Part shown: positions 10,998-22,440 of the stretch, in pieces
Numbering within the stretch: the stretch's first letter is position 1
How the letters are laid out: each line of letters begins with the position of its first letter
DNA from: Asterionellopsis glacialis
Lineage: Eukaryota; Bacillariophyta; Plagiogrammaphyceae; Rhaphoneidales; Asterionellopsidaceae
Length of the DNA: 58,518 nucleotides
NCBI GenBank assembly: GCA_014885115.2
Contig: WKLE02000019.1
Span: 1-58,518, forward strand
Direction: 5' to 3'
Program-made: the position numbers and the translations under genes
The notes under the pieces: model-generated
Database searches by the model: none
Told to the model about the DNA's origin: nothing
What the model saw: the letters and a program-made list of their open reading frames with translations, nothing else

Positions 10998-13900
10998 TTA
11001 ACGTCCAAACTTGTCCAAGACTTCTTGCGCAAGGCGAATGTCTGCCTGAACTTTTTTCCTTCTGTAGAATTGGCATGAACATCCATCACCAGTGCACATG
11101 ATATCGGTATGAACAGTTCCATGAATCCGCTGGGCTGCGGCCCAGAGGTCGGCATAGCGAAGCTCGGCTTCTCGGAGTACTTCCAGCTTTTCCATATATA
11201 TTTCAGCCTCCCGTGGAACACAGTACTTACACAAGTATCCCTGCTTTGAATCCATACTTGCCTTGCAACCGAGACATGTTGCAGTTTTGACAGCAAACAT
11301 CATTAAGCTACCCTTCCTTGCTGTTGGGGTTGGAATAAAGATCTTACGGGTATGGTCACCTTGAAGCAACTTCTTCTGGACGTCATCAATGATCGGTTCG
11401 AATATTCTTGTGAGAGGCCTAGAAAGCTGATTTGTCAAGTACTAAAATAGCAAAGAAAGTAAAAATGCCATGCGTTAGATTCATATTGTAGCAAATAGCA
11501 TTTCATGCCACCAAAGATCGGTCATTCGACTTACCCATTTACAGTCAATAGGCAAATTATTTTCCAAAACATAAATCGGGTCCTCCGCCTTTTCGAAATT
11601 TGCAGCTCCTTTGGCTCCTGTTATGATTACATAAGGAACACGATCACCCATCTGCGGTGCTGAACCAGCATCGCGCTTCTTCATTCTTGCGGCAAGCTCA
11701 ACGTGAGCCTGCTTCATCTTGTAGTCCTCCTTCTTTCCACCCAGCCCTAGGGCGTATTCTGCTCCCTTGTTCAAACTTTTGGTGATTACTAGACGTGAAA
11801 TATCCATTTTATTTTGGAGCAGATCCGCAATTTGAGACTTCACGTAGTCAATAGCACCAGGCACATCTTGACCAATAAGAATCTTGTCAAGTGAGGTTTG
11901 AATGACTTCTCTCACCAATGCACAGTTATCACGACGGACGGTTTCAAGACCCTTTTGATCCATATAATCATACTTATCAGGATTGGTCCACATGAGTCCA
12001 GCGTATCGCTTTTTATTCATGAGCAAGTAGGGAAAGTAGACCTTTTCAAACTCCAACAGAATTGGATTGGGGAAAATTTCGGATGCTTTTTCTGCAGCTT
12101 CAATCGCCAAAGGGAAGGTTTCCTTAACAGATTTGGGACCGAACTTCACCATGACTGAATCTGTGTCACCATAGACTACTTCAGCATCATGTTCATATCC
12201 ATTGGCAATTGTATACTTAGACTCCACAAACTCCTTAGTTTTTTCAAGTAGCTGTCGACCATACGAAGTGACAGATGAGGCAATGGGAAGACATGGGAGT
12301 TGACCAACCGCTGCTCCAGTGAAACCGTACACCGAGTTAGCTGAAACCTTAAGTGCCAGTTGTCGACCATTCTGTACGGCCTTTTCGAATTCTGTGGGAG
12401 CATTCTTCATGTCCTTTTTGGCTCTCTTACGTGCAGCCAATAATTCTCCCAAAATAGTAGGTAAAATACCCTTCTTCACATGTGAATGTACAAAGACGTA
12501 GCCATTTTCACTTTTCTTGTACTGACTAGGATCAAGCTTACTTACATCCTTGGGACTTACCAAGGTGGAGTAACATAAGTTATATGCTTGCATAATGGAA
12601 GGATAAAGCGATGCAAAATCCAAAGTGGCAATAGGTTCTTGGTAGTACGACTTGATAGGATCAAGGACGGTAGCTCCTTCATATCCTACATCATCACCAC
12701 CTGCACCAGACTTTTTGAGTGTGGGTACCAACAAATTTTCATTCATACACTTTCTTAAAATCATGGAAAAAACCTTGATTTGCTGTCCTCTTGTAATGAG
12801 GAAGGACACAGGGACACCCGTCACACGTGCCATTTCCACGTAATTCACCAACACACTCAGCTTATTCATGAGCCGCTGTGGTAGCAATGCATCCTTAAGA
12901 CAGTAGGTTGCTAGACGGTGACGGTCTTCATCACTCCCATTTTGTAAATCTGAAATGATGGAATGATGAACATCTTCCTTTTGTTGTCCTAGGAAATCAG
13001 CACAAACACTATTCAGGGTGTAGGAGCTTAACTTGTGATTACGTTGCATGTATGGTAACATATCAAAAATGACACGCCCATCAATGGTAGTTTCTACGTT
13101 CGCTCTTCGACCGTAGGCTGCAGATTGAAACATAGTTTCCTTCATTTTGGCAGGAGTGTTTCTAATACGTCCCCATTGACGGAAAGCTGCCATGCCTTTA
13201 CCAGCTGAAGTTTTCTGTTTGCCCAAGGTATCGGCACGATCCAGTAGATAGGGAATATCGAAATTTTGGACGTTATATCCTGTAATGATATCAGGATCAC
13301 TGGCCTGAAGAAATACTCGCCATTTCAGCAACATGTCTTCCTCTGTGTCACTCGAAATGACTTGTGCCCCCACAATGGGGAGACATCCCTTGAGCGTAAA
13401 GACATTCTGAACGATGGGCTCCGTTTTCTGACCGTACACACTCACAACGTTGGCAATTTGAATAACAGGGTCCTTCTCGGCTTCCGGAAAGTGTCCCTTG
13501 CGCCCTTGACACTCAATATCTGTAGACAGGACACGTAGGGGTGCAATCTTATTCCATTCACCTTCCGACTTGCGAGGAATAATATCATTATATGTGACAT
13601 CCACTTCCAATTGACAATGAGTCTGTTTTTGAGATTCATCACTACGGATGCGATAGGTGGCCTTGGGGAGAGAAAGCCATCCAGCACCGGATATATCTCT
13701 GTCAATCATGTAACGAAGTACGAAGGGTACATTACATTCAAATGGTTGATAAATAGCTGCAGTGTTTGCGGCATCGTCCCATCCCGTATTATTAGCATTA
13801 TTCCCTCCCACTGGATTCACACCAGGAAGGTCAATACCATCTTCCATAATGCGCTTGAGCGTAGGTACCATGGTGGGCATGGCTACATGGACCTTGAAGA

Positions 13901-14573
13901 ATTTAGTGTGAGGCGTATCATGACCCATAATACTCTTTTTGTTTGATACATATGTAACACCGTGACAATAGGCAGCCTGATCCTTGTTATCACCTCGTGC
14001 TGATGACGCGAGTCTTCCATTTAGGATATTGCGAATTTCAGCTTTATTTTCTTCGGTATCTTCAAACTCATGTCCGGGGGGCAAAGCAAAGTATCCATAG
14101 GGTGTAAAGCCATGGATAAAGACAGCCACTGAGTTTCCTGTCTCATTCACTCCAAAGACCCGAATAACAGGTACCTGACCCGTAGTAGATCCAACTACCT
14201 GTTTCTTCGGATTAGGATTCTGTTCCAGAGGTCTACCTCCAATCATATCAATGTCGAGCCATTGCAAATTAAGATCGGACTCTTCTACATTAAATGCTTC
14301 CTTGGGGACGTCAGGGCGTTGCCAACGTTTTCTAAGAGTTTCAGGTAGATCTTTATAAAGAATAGCAGCTTCTTCGTCAAAATTTTCACCATGTTCAGGC
14401 ATTTCTTGTTCCATGGATGTTATCTGATCATCTTCAAAGTCTTCTTCGTGAAAGAGGTCGCCTGTTTCTTCATAATCTCCATCTTCAGCACTGCCTCCAC
14501 CACGGATACGCTTTGGAGATGTACCTTTGCTGTTGTTGGTCTCCTCGTCTAAGGAAGATCGTTTCAATGACAT
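10998..14573 (-). CDS. POLD1: DNA polymerase delta catalytic subunit
   Basis: This is the catalytic subunit of the main lagging-strand replicative polymerase with 3'-5' proofreading. Exon 1 is 11535-14573, the intron 11442-11534 (93 bp), and exon 2 10998-11441; 1,160 residues. The ATG at 14573 (MSLKRSS) is chosen; an in-frame ATG at 14792 would add 73 unconserved residues. Exonuclease motifs are visible: DIEC near residue 351, GYNVQNFDIPYLLDRA, and YCLKDALLP. Polymerase motifs are DFASLYPSI near 651, KVSANSVYGFTGA, and YGDTDSV near 801. Splicing joins W1013 to YLTNQLSRPL, as in the family. The CysA zinc motif is intact (Cys1069, 1072, 1084, 1087). In CysB, the [4Fe-4S] site, the first two expected cysteines are Ala1116 and Ile1119; Cys1129 and Cys1134 remain, with an extra Cys1136. 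Confidence 0.96.
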
Positions 14574-14890
14574 GGTTTGTTGGCAATAACACTCGTTGCG
14601 TTGTGCTCTTTTCTTTTGTGTCTTTGCTCGGTTGTCGTTGTTGTGGAGGAGGTGCAATGTTTTTGAATGTGTCGTGCCTTCTTGCAGAGCTGCGGGTGTA
14701 GCCCAAAAAATAGGACACCAAAGGGTTTCTTGAAAATGGCGCGCCAATTTTTCATTGTGCGCAATATCATGCGTGAAAGTAGATCGCATCATGAGGACAT
14801 TCTAGAAAAAAAATGATTCAAATGACTCAAATCAAAATTTTAAATTTCCCATTGAGAACGGAAAGAAAGGTTTTTTTCGCCAATGACAGG

Positions 14891-14988
14891 TTTCATGTTT
14901 CATGTTTCATGTTTCATGTTTCATGTTTCATGTTTCATGTTTCATGTTTCATGTTTCATGTTTCATGATTCATGTTTCATGTTTCATG
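14891..14988 (+). repeat. TTTCATG heptamer tandem array (14 copies)
   Basis: Fourteen tandem 7-base units are present, all TTTCATG except one at 14968-14974 that reads ATTCATG. The array ends with a partial unit (TTTCACT). It lies about 320 bases upstream of the POLD1 start, reading CATGAAA on the POLD1 strand. Confidence 0.97.
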
Positions 14989-15490
14989 TTTCACTCTATA
15001 AAATCCTACCTCAAGCGAGAAGTGCCACGGCAATCAGATAATCTTGAAATGAAAATGAAAGAATAAGGAAATTCTTCACAGATCTGAAACATGTGGTGCA
15101 ATTCTACCTGCAAGATTTGTCAAGATAATTTTGATTACTGTCTGTGCATTCGGGTCAAAATTGTACAAGATTATTGTTTTAGGGGGGAGCATAACTGCAT
15201 CATTTTGAATTATGGATGTGCTAGAATATCTTCTTATTGTTGAACCAGAATGTGACAATAACTAGAGTTTGTAGCAACACAAGAATTTGAAAGAAAGGAT
15301 GGACAGTGGACAGTGCCAGCAGAAGAAAGATACAGCTCAGCAGAGCAATTGCTGTATGACGCAGAGTCTAATTTGGTTTCAAATTTTGTAATCAAGCAGA
15401 GCAAAAATAAGAAGTTAGCAGAAATAAGGGTTTGTTTTGATTATCTAGTATCTAGGAGAGTGAGGAAGGCAGAATTACTTTTTTGCAACA

Positions 15491-15578
15491 NNNNNNNNNN
15501 NNNNNNNNNNNNNNNNNNNNNNNNNNNNNNNNNNNNNNNNNNNNNNNNNNNNNNNNNNNNNNNNNNNNNNNNNNNNNN
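15491..15578. other. Assembly gap (88 N)
   Basis: A run of 88 undetermined bases; its real length is unknown. Confidence 1.
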
Positions 15579-16124
15579 CTTGATGATAGATGTATGTCGT
15601 GCCGTTAAAAGAAATAAAAAATCAATTATATTTGTATTTCCGTTGTTGTACTGGAAACATACGTATTCGGATAGAGCATAATTACTATTTAACGGTTCAA
15701 CAGTCCAGCGACAGTCACGAGTTTGTAATTCGGGATTAGAGTCACTTATTGTGTATGACATCATCCACGTACTTTCTACGAGTAGATACAAGAACAGAAC
15801 AGCCTCGCGATACAAAAAAATTCGTCGGGTAGTAGTGTGCTCGCGAAGAAGATCCCCCTATTTTTTATATTCATCTGGGGTATCCATCCATCCTGAAGTT
15901 TACTTTGAGGTTCTCGTTTTTCCAGTATCCCTTGTACTGCGACCAGCGTAGATTTTCCAACTTTCTTTCAAATCTCTGTGCGTGGTTTTCCCACTGCGTC
16001 ACATACTATCTACGACGTACCTGTTACCCTGGTACAAAGGGTCCTACCGTACCAGGTACCTACGTGACTCGTCCTTCAGTATTTGGGCTTTGCACCTGCT
16101 TTAATCACCAGACCACAACCGGAC

Positions 16125-17300
16125 ATGAGATTGAGGACTACGCGTTACAATCACCCAACACTATCATCATCCACATCTGACACTGCGACGACTGCAGAGG
16201 AAACTGTTGACTACGCCATGCCATCTTTTGGAAATCCCACCGATACAAGGAAAATCGATGAACTGCACATACAGTCATCATCTACCATCACTAAGCATCT
16301 CGAAGATGAAAATCGACGATTACGAGAACAACTACATAATTTGTTATTAGAAGTTCCAGGTAAAGCAGAATCATCTCTTTCGTCATCTTCCGCTGAACTT
16401 GGTCCAAATAGTTTCCGAAGAAAGGATAGTATTTCTCAACAACAGCCGCAACAACAAAGTGAAAAGGAAAAACAGTTGGAAGAAACTATAAAATCTCTAA
16501 AAGAAACAAATAAAAAACAATCTCATAATTTGAAAAAGTATAAATTGAAATTGAAGAAATCAAAAGAATCCATTACAAAACGTGACGTTGTTATTTCTCG
16601 ATTAAAGAAACAACACGAAAAACATGAAAAAGAATTGAAGAGCAAAAGCAAAAGGTCATCAGCAACCAAAGCAGCAACTAAAACAACTGAAAAGTTAGAA
16701 GAACAGGTACAAAATTTAGTCCTTGAAAAACGGTTATGTGAGAACAGGAATCAAATTTTAACATGTCAAATTGATGCAAGTGAAGAACGTGAAAAGAAAT
16801 TATTGCAAGAATTGGATTCCATTAGGAGACAGCAACAGCAACAACAAGAGGAGCAGCAGCAGGAACGACGACGACGATGTCACTCCGTAGCCGCGGGTAC
16901 ACGAACCACAAGTATGCCATTGGCATCTACAACAACAAATTTTTCATCCAATCCATCCTTCGAAGTATTACAACAACAGAATGATGTTCTTCAACTCAAG
17001 GAAGAATTAGAAAAGAAAATTGAACGAATAGTATTGTTAGAACTTGAATTAGAATTTTGTAATGAAAAGATTCAAGATTTGGAAGCTGAACAGGAAGAGG
17101 GCGATGATCAGTTTCATGAAACACATGAACAGGAAATTAATAATGGACATGACGACAATGAAGAATCGAGTTATGAGGAGAGTGATGAAGAAGAAGATTT
17201 AGGCGCAAATGCTCGTCAAGTATTTCTTACTCGATTTATGGATGTTTCTGTTGGAGAATCTCATGTTCAACTTCCATTCCGTCATCAGAACAACCAGTGA
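16125..17300 (+). CDS. Coiled-coil protein of unknown function
   Basis: The family is not recognised. The single-exon frame codes for 391 residues from the ATG at 16125; the frame opens further only with a TTG at 16083. The N-terminal 50 residues are Ser/Thr-rich. Most of the rest is predicted coiled coil: a first segment at LEDENRRLREQLHNLLLEV, a long basic segment rich in KKSKESITKRDVVISRLKKQ, and a third with KEELEKKIERIVLLELELEF. A glutamine run with arginines (RRQQQQQQEEQQQERRRR) interrupts the coils near 16830-16880. The tail is strongly acidic (NEESSYEESDEEEDLG) before a short C-terminal segment. No signal peptide or membrane segment is seen, so it is probably a cytosolic, nuclear or cytoskeletal structural protein. 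It ends tail-to-tail with the CTP synthase gene. Confidence 0.75.
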   Translation: MRLRTTRYNHPTLSSSTSDTATTAEETVDYAMPSFGNPTDTRKIDELHIQSSSTITKHLEDENRRLREQLHNLLLEVPGKAESSLSSSSAELGPNSFRRKDSISQQQPQQQSEKEKQLEETIKSLKETNKKQSHNLKKYKLKLKKSKESITKRDVVISRLKKQHEKHEKELKSKSKRSSATKAATKTTEKLEEQVQNLVLEKRLCENRNQILTCQIDASEEREKKLLQELDSIRRQQQQQQEEQQQERRRRCHSVAAGTRTTSMPLASTTTNFSSNPSFEVLQQQNDVLQLKEELEKKIERIVLLELELEFCNEKIQDLEAEQEEGDDQFHETHEQEINNGHDDNEESSYEESDEEEDLGANARQVFLTRFMDVSVGESHVQLPFRHQNNQ

Positions 17301-17535
17301 AAGGAAGATACTGTGAATCAAAAACCTTTTTATTGGTTGCCCTGTTGCCTTCTTTTGGTTTCCCACTTACACCAACTCCTTATTTACAATTTAATGTACA
17401 CATTGCATAGAATACATGTTTACAGATATTTATGACAACTAATAATACATGCATAGGACTTTATACGAATATAATTTTACTTTTTAAACTTATCGTTATC
17501 ATGTATCGTCAAGAGCCTGCTTGTTTTTTGGTCGT

Positions 17536-19859
17536 TTACTGCTCTTGTTGTAATTTAGCTTGTTTACTTGCTTGTAACAAACCTAGAAATAATGGATTAG
17601 GCTTCTCTGGACGTGATGTAAATTCAGGATGGAATTGGGCACCTACAAAGTAGGGGTGGACTGATTGTGGAAGTTCCACGACTTCCATACGTTCACCACT
17701 TTCATCAGTATTCTTACCAACAAACTTTAAGCCTGCTTCTTCTAGGTCAGGTACTACAGCAGGGTTTACTTCATACCGATGACGATGACGTTCCATAACC
17801 TTGTCACTTCCATACATTTTACGCGCCAAACTATCATCAAGTAATACCGTTTCTCTTGCACCTAAACGCATGGTACCGCCCATACGTTCACGATCACCTT
17901 CCGGCATAAAGATAACCACATCTTCATAATCTTCTAGAAGATCACCCTCGCACAATTCAGAACTATGTGCATTAGGACGATTCAAAACATTGCGTGCATA
18001 CTCAATCACAGCTGCTTGCATCCCGAGACAAACACCCAAGAATGGTTTTTTCGATTCACGAGCATATCGAATAGCGGATACTTTCCCATCAAAACCACGA
18101 CTGCCAAAACCACCGGGAACAACAATACCATCACAATTCTTCACACGTTCCCATGCACCATTGTTCATATCGTCACCTTCCAAATCAGAAGCATCAATCC
18201 ATTCTATTCGAAGTCTTTGTTTGGTTGCAATAGCTGAATGAGTAAGAGCTTTTACAACAGAAAGATCTACACGAAAAAAAGACAAGCAAGGAAGTGCATA
18301 TATGAGCTATCGCCATTCCTTAGTGCCAGAAGATATGCAGCATGTAGGAGCTAGAGTGCTTCTACCAGAGCACCATCGGTGCCACTCTTACAGTGACGCA
18401 TACATCATAATATTATTATTGGCCAGAACAACTTACATGCATCTCCTTGATCACAATACTTTCCAACCATTGCAATGACACATTCACTTTCAGGATCATC
18501 TACACTATCCGCTAACTTAGTCCAACTTTTCATCAATCTACTTTGTGCAAGATGTACAATGTTACTAACTTTATCGTAGTTCTTGCCCCTCCTTGCCAAG
18601 GGCTTGATCCGCAAGCGTTGTACAAGCATAGATGGTAAGTCTTGTTCTACCATCATGAGTGGTACACGATATATGTTGGATACGTCATGAATAGATATAA
18701 TAGCACGTTCGGGGACCGACGTAAAGGTTGATAATTTAGAACGTGCGCCAGCTTCCAGGGCTTCCTTACCGCGACAACATAAAAAGTCTGGACGTAATCC
18801 AAGTTGCATCATTTGTTTGACAGAATGTTGTGTAGGTTTGGTTTTTTGTTCACTGGGTGAACCCAATACAGGAACTAAGGAGACATGAATGAAGCACATG
18901 TTTTTATATCCCACATGTTCCTGAAGTTGTCGTAAAGCTTCGACGAAGGGCATAGATTCAATATCACCCAAGGTTCCACCTAATTCAATAATACAAACTT
19001 CTGGTGGTTTTTCTTTCTTGGTGAACCATCCCGATGCCTTGTTGGCTATCGTTGAAAATTGCGTCACGGGAGTTTGGGCCACTCGTAACACCCACTCCTG
19101 TATAGCATCGGATACATGAGGGACCACTTGTACCGTCTTTCCGAGATAGTCACCCATACGTTCTTTTTCAATGACAGATTGATAAATTTTACCCGTGGAT
19201 AAATTGCTATCCTTGGTCAAGCAAACACTTAAGAAACGTTCATAATTGCCTAAATCCAAATCTGTTTCTCCGCCATCATCCAATACGAATACTTCACCGT
19301 GCTCAAAGGGACTCATGGTTCCCGCATCGACATTTAAATACGGATCAATTTTAAGTGCTGTCACACGTAATCCCATAGCCCGGAATAACACACCAATACT
19401 AGATGCCGTTACGCCCTTTCCAATACCAGATAATACACCACCTGTCACAACTACAATCTTACGATTTGATTTGATAGCATCATTGACTAATTCAGCCAGT
19501 TCTGGAGGAAGTGACGACAAGGAAGATGGTGTAGTGCTACTACCACCACGAAGGGAAGAAAGAAGTGAATTTGGATTATACTTCACTTGCTGTCCAATAT
19601 CATCATTATTGTTTGTCAAAGAATAATGAGTTCCTAAAGATAAGGATTGTTTTCGGATAGGTTTGAATGCTTCTACTACATGCACTGTGCTACCAGAATT
19701 GAATGATAGAAACAGACAGATTAAGTTTGTCAACCACAATAAAGAAACTGCTTTTCTTTTTCTACCAGGATATTGTTGATTTCCTCGAGTTGTCGTCGAT
19801 AACGACGAAGACTTTTGAGTTGAGAGTACAAGAAGAGTCTTCCCCCCCATTTTCAGCAT
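17536..19859 (-). CDS. CTP synthase with plastid-type presequence
   Basis: CTP synthase makes CTP from UTP, ATP and glutamine. Exon 1 is 18437-19859, the intron 18267-18436 (170 bp), and exon 2 17536-18266; 717 residues. The junction rebuilds the conserved YLSVVKALTHS segment, confirming the splice. The amidoligase domain starts near residue 134 with KIVVVTGGVLSGIGKG, followed by LKIDPYLNVDAGTMSPFEHGE and DLDLGNYERF. The glutaminase domain has Cys554 in FLGVCLGMQ and His687/Glu689 in QFHPEF, so the triad is complete. Bacterial enzymes are about 545 residues and start almost at the VTGG motif. The extra 130 residues include a hydrophobic stretch (about 39-53) followed by VVEAFKPIRKQ, resembling a signal peptide with Ala-Phe cleavage site and transit peptide. 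That placement in the plastid is inference; a membrane anchor is the alternative. ATGs at 19859 and 19850 are both possible. Confidence 0.93.
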
Positions 19860-20673
19860 CTTGTCGATTTTGTATTTTAAAATGTTCTTGAAACGTTAAG
19901 TACAGCAAGAATATATATCGATTTTATTATAGCCTATTAACTGATTTTTTGTTTTACATCAACAAGAACCATCACACGTTCACATCCGATGTATTATGGT
20001 GAATGCAAAGTGCAAAGATGACAGTGTTGTGTAGTCGTCTACACAATAATAGAAATCTGTAAACAGAAACAAAAAAATCACAGGTGGACACTGCAAACAT
20101 CACACATCACACCCGACCCACGCGATCAGAGTTCGCATACATCCGGTACGATATACGCTATCATAGACGGAAGGCCAGACCAAACTCCCTTCGGACCGTG
20201 CAGTTTCCGACGAAGAAAGAACGGACACTCCTTAGATTCAGAAGCGTCCGCTTCGCTGTGTAGGTTCTACATGTATTAATACTCGTAAAAAACAAAGCAA
20301 GAAGAGAAGAACGAAACAGAGTGTTTAGTCAGTTGTACGTAAAGAGTCGCGCGCCGGCCTCCCTCTATGGGAAGGCTCGTGAAAATCGCGCTGCGCATCA
20401 GACATCTGTTCTTTCTTCTTTCAATATACAAACTCAAAAGCTGTGCACCAATCAAATCTTTTTTTCCAAAGACATTTTTGATGGGGATTCTCCACGAAAA
20501 GATCTGAAGAACCGGTATCTGTCAGAAAGGCGAAAAGAATCTTCCAGCAAAAGAGACCGACGACAGTCTTTACGACGAAGAGTAGCATTCTTGCAGAGAG
20601 ACATACAAAAATTTGATCATTGATCAGCTCGTTGATTTGTAGATGAAAAAGACTAGATAGATTATTATTCAAG
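19860..20673. other. Divergent intergenic region CTP synthase/flavodoxin
   Basis: About 810 bases between divergent starts, AT-rich close to the CTP synthase start and mixed elsewhere. An open frame at 20321-20623 is Arg/Ser-rich without an ATG start or family signal and is not called. No RNA gene or repeat was recognised. Confidence 0.4.
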
Positions 20674-21836
20674 ATGAAGCTATCAATTCTAACAGCAGCA
20701 ACCTTATTCTCCTCTTCGTGCAACACTGTAACAGCCTTTGCTCCATCGTCGATGAATGCACGTCGTCAACGTTTGGGAGAAGCAGGTCGTCCATTCGGTG
20801 TAGTTTCATCATCCTCACATCAACATCATCGACGAGCATCACGAAGTTTTGACTTTTGGAAATTGTATGCTATTGGTGTCTTTTTTGGTACATCTACTGG
20901 ATCTACAGAAGATGCTGCATATTTGATTGTTGAAGAGTTTGGAGAGGATGCAGTTGGTCCTATTGAAATCGATTCTATTCAAGGAAGTGTTGCTGCGGAG
21001 TTCGCCAAATATGATGGTACGTATTTATCATAAGATTAGATGATCTGAACTCGAAAGTATTCTGTTCTTGGGTGGAATGGGTGGGTCTCTCGAGCCTAAA
21101 AATAATACCGACGCTCTCTACTATGCTATGTCGTTACTATTGTTGGTCTCACAGCACCCTGTCCGATTCGCTCCTTCATATTTTAAAATCAACACCTTTT
21201 TTCCCAATCATAATAGCCTTGATCGTTGGTACGCCTACATGGAATACAGGAGCCGATGTTGAGCGAAGTGGTGTCGGATGGGATGAAATATATTATGGTG
21301 AAATGCAAGATCTTGATGTTGGTGGGAAAAAAGTTGCTGTGTTTGGTTTGGGGGATTCTGTCAGTTATGCTGAGAACTATGCTGATGCATCCGGTGAACT
21401 CCATGATGTCTTTGAGGGACTTGGATGTAAGATGATGGGATATACAAGTCAAGAGGGATACGAACATGAAGCATCGAAAGCAATCCGTGGTGATAAGTTT
21501 TGTGGCTTACTCTTGGATGCTGTCAATCAAGAAGATCTTACACCTGACCGTGTATCCAATTGGGTTGCACAACTCAAGGATGAGGGTATACTTGAAGGAG
21601 GTAGTGGTGGTGGTGCAGCAGTAGCTCCTGTCGCTGCTGCGGAACCTGTTGTGGTTGAAGCTGACCCTGTAGTTACCGCTGCTCCAGCAACTTCTGCTGT
21701 ATCGAATGGTGTATCAAATGGTGCCGCAGCTCCAGTTTCGGCGGCTGGTGGATACACTCCTCATGTGAATGAAAAGACCGGAAAAACGATGTGGATCAGT
21801 GCAGATGGTCGCTCTTGTTACTTCACAAGTCCTTGA
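20674..21836 (+). CDS. Plastid long-chain flavodoxin with C-terminal extension
   Basis: Flavodoxin is an FMN-containing electron carrier that can replace ferredoxin at photosystem I, typically under iron limitation in diatoms. Exon 1 is 20674-21016, the intron 21017-21216 (200 bp), and exon 2 21217-21836; 320 residues. Residues 1-22 form a signal peptide ending TVTAFAPSS, a textbook ASAFAP plastid motif. The FMN phosphate loop GTSTGSTEDAA sits at about 72-82, the first flavin-stacking loop is TPTWNTGAD, and the second SYAENYADASGEL. The GYTSQEGYEHEASKAI segment marks the long-chain insertion. Ordinary flavodoxins end around the QLKDEGIL helix (about residue 240). Here about 80 residues follow: a Gly/Ala/Pro/Val linker and then a compact 30-residue end with TPHVNEKTGKTMWISADG. 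Which flavodoxin clade this belongs to, and whether it responds to iron, cannot be told here. Confidence 0.93.
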
Positions 21837-22129
21837 AGGAACTGATTGCTTTGATATTACATCATGCATTATTTAGCGGACTTTGCAAATGAAATAGATC
21901 CTCCTTAGACACTAGAAATATTCAAATTATCAATATCATTTTGATTTCTTCTCTTTTTTGTGGAATCATTTCGTTTTACGGTTCTATGCCATGATCATTC
22001 TGTGTTTCTCGTTAAAAGTATATGCTTTCCGTAATATTACTTACTCGTAGAGTCCCAGACCCCCCCCCCCCAAATTTCACAAAACTGCTTACTTGTTCAC
22101 TAATTATTCACGGCGTAGTATTGAATTTG

Positions 22130-22440
22130 TTAGCCGCCTCTGACGGGTATTGGAAGTTTTGTCAACGACTTGCCCAACGATCCTTGTCGGTATGATTGAG
22201 AATGCTGGTCTCCACTAGAATAGTTGAGAGATGCTGTGCCATGAGGTTGAACAAGTAGTTCTAAGGCCTCGTTTCTAGCAATTACATTATTATCAATATC
22301 GATAATACTTGATGTATCAATTTAGATTACCAAAAGAAGAAATTATCGGGAAATTCACTTGCCTACTTTCGTCTCAAATTCTTTGTTGAAAGACATTCCC
22401 AAGTAAGTCAGGTTTAAATTCAATTCTACTGAATCATAAA
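22130..22440 (-). CDS. Possible small spliced coding exons (unknown protein)
   Basis: On the minus strand two coding-looking blocks lie 294 bases beyond the flavodoxin stop. Block A (22359-22440) reads VYDSVELNLNLTYLGMSFNK and on to EFETKVG; block B (22130-22274) reads NEALELLVQPHGTASLNYSS and ends KLPIPVRGG-stop. A GT at 22357-22358 and an AG at 22275-22276 would join them in frame through an 84-base intron of typical size. Block A is preceded by an AG (22441-22442), so it could be an internal exon; alternatively the ATG inside it (YLG-M) may be the start, giving about 61 residues. It could be the tail of the ATPase gene upstream or an independent small gene. No family is recognised. Confidence 0.35.

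Larger units (their letters stand above)
14574..16124. other. Divergent intergenic region POLD1/coiled-coil gene
   Basis: About 1.55 kb that holds a TTTCATG heptamer array (14891-14988) and an 88-base assembly gap. Open frames spanning the gap around 15313-15815 exist in both directions only because Ns read as open; neither shows a family signal. A TACCAGGTAC copy of the recurring intergenic motif lies at 16050-16060. Confidence 0.5.

Noticed and set aside
14891..14988. CRISPR-like repeat array
   Set aside because: The units are contiguous 7-mers without spacers; it is a simple tandem repeat in a eukaryote.
15313..15815. Open frames on both strands across the 88-N gap
   Set aside because: The openness depends on Ns, and the known flanks show no family signal.
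20321..20623. A 100-codon Arg/Ser-rich frame before the flavodoxin gene
   Set aside because: It has no ATG start and lies in the divergent upstream region; no recognisable domain.
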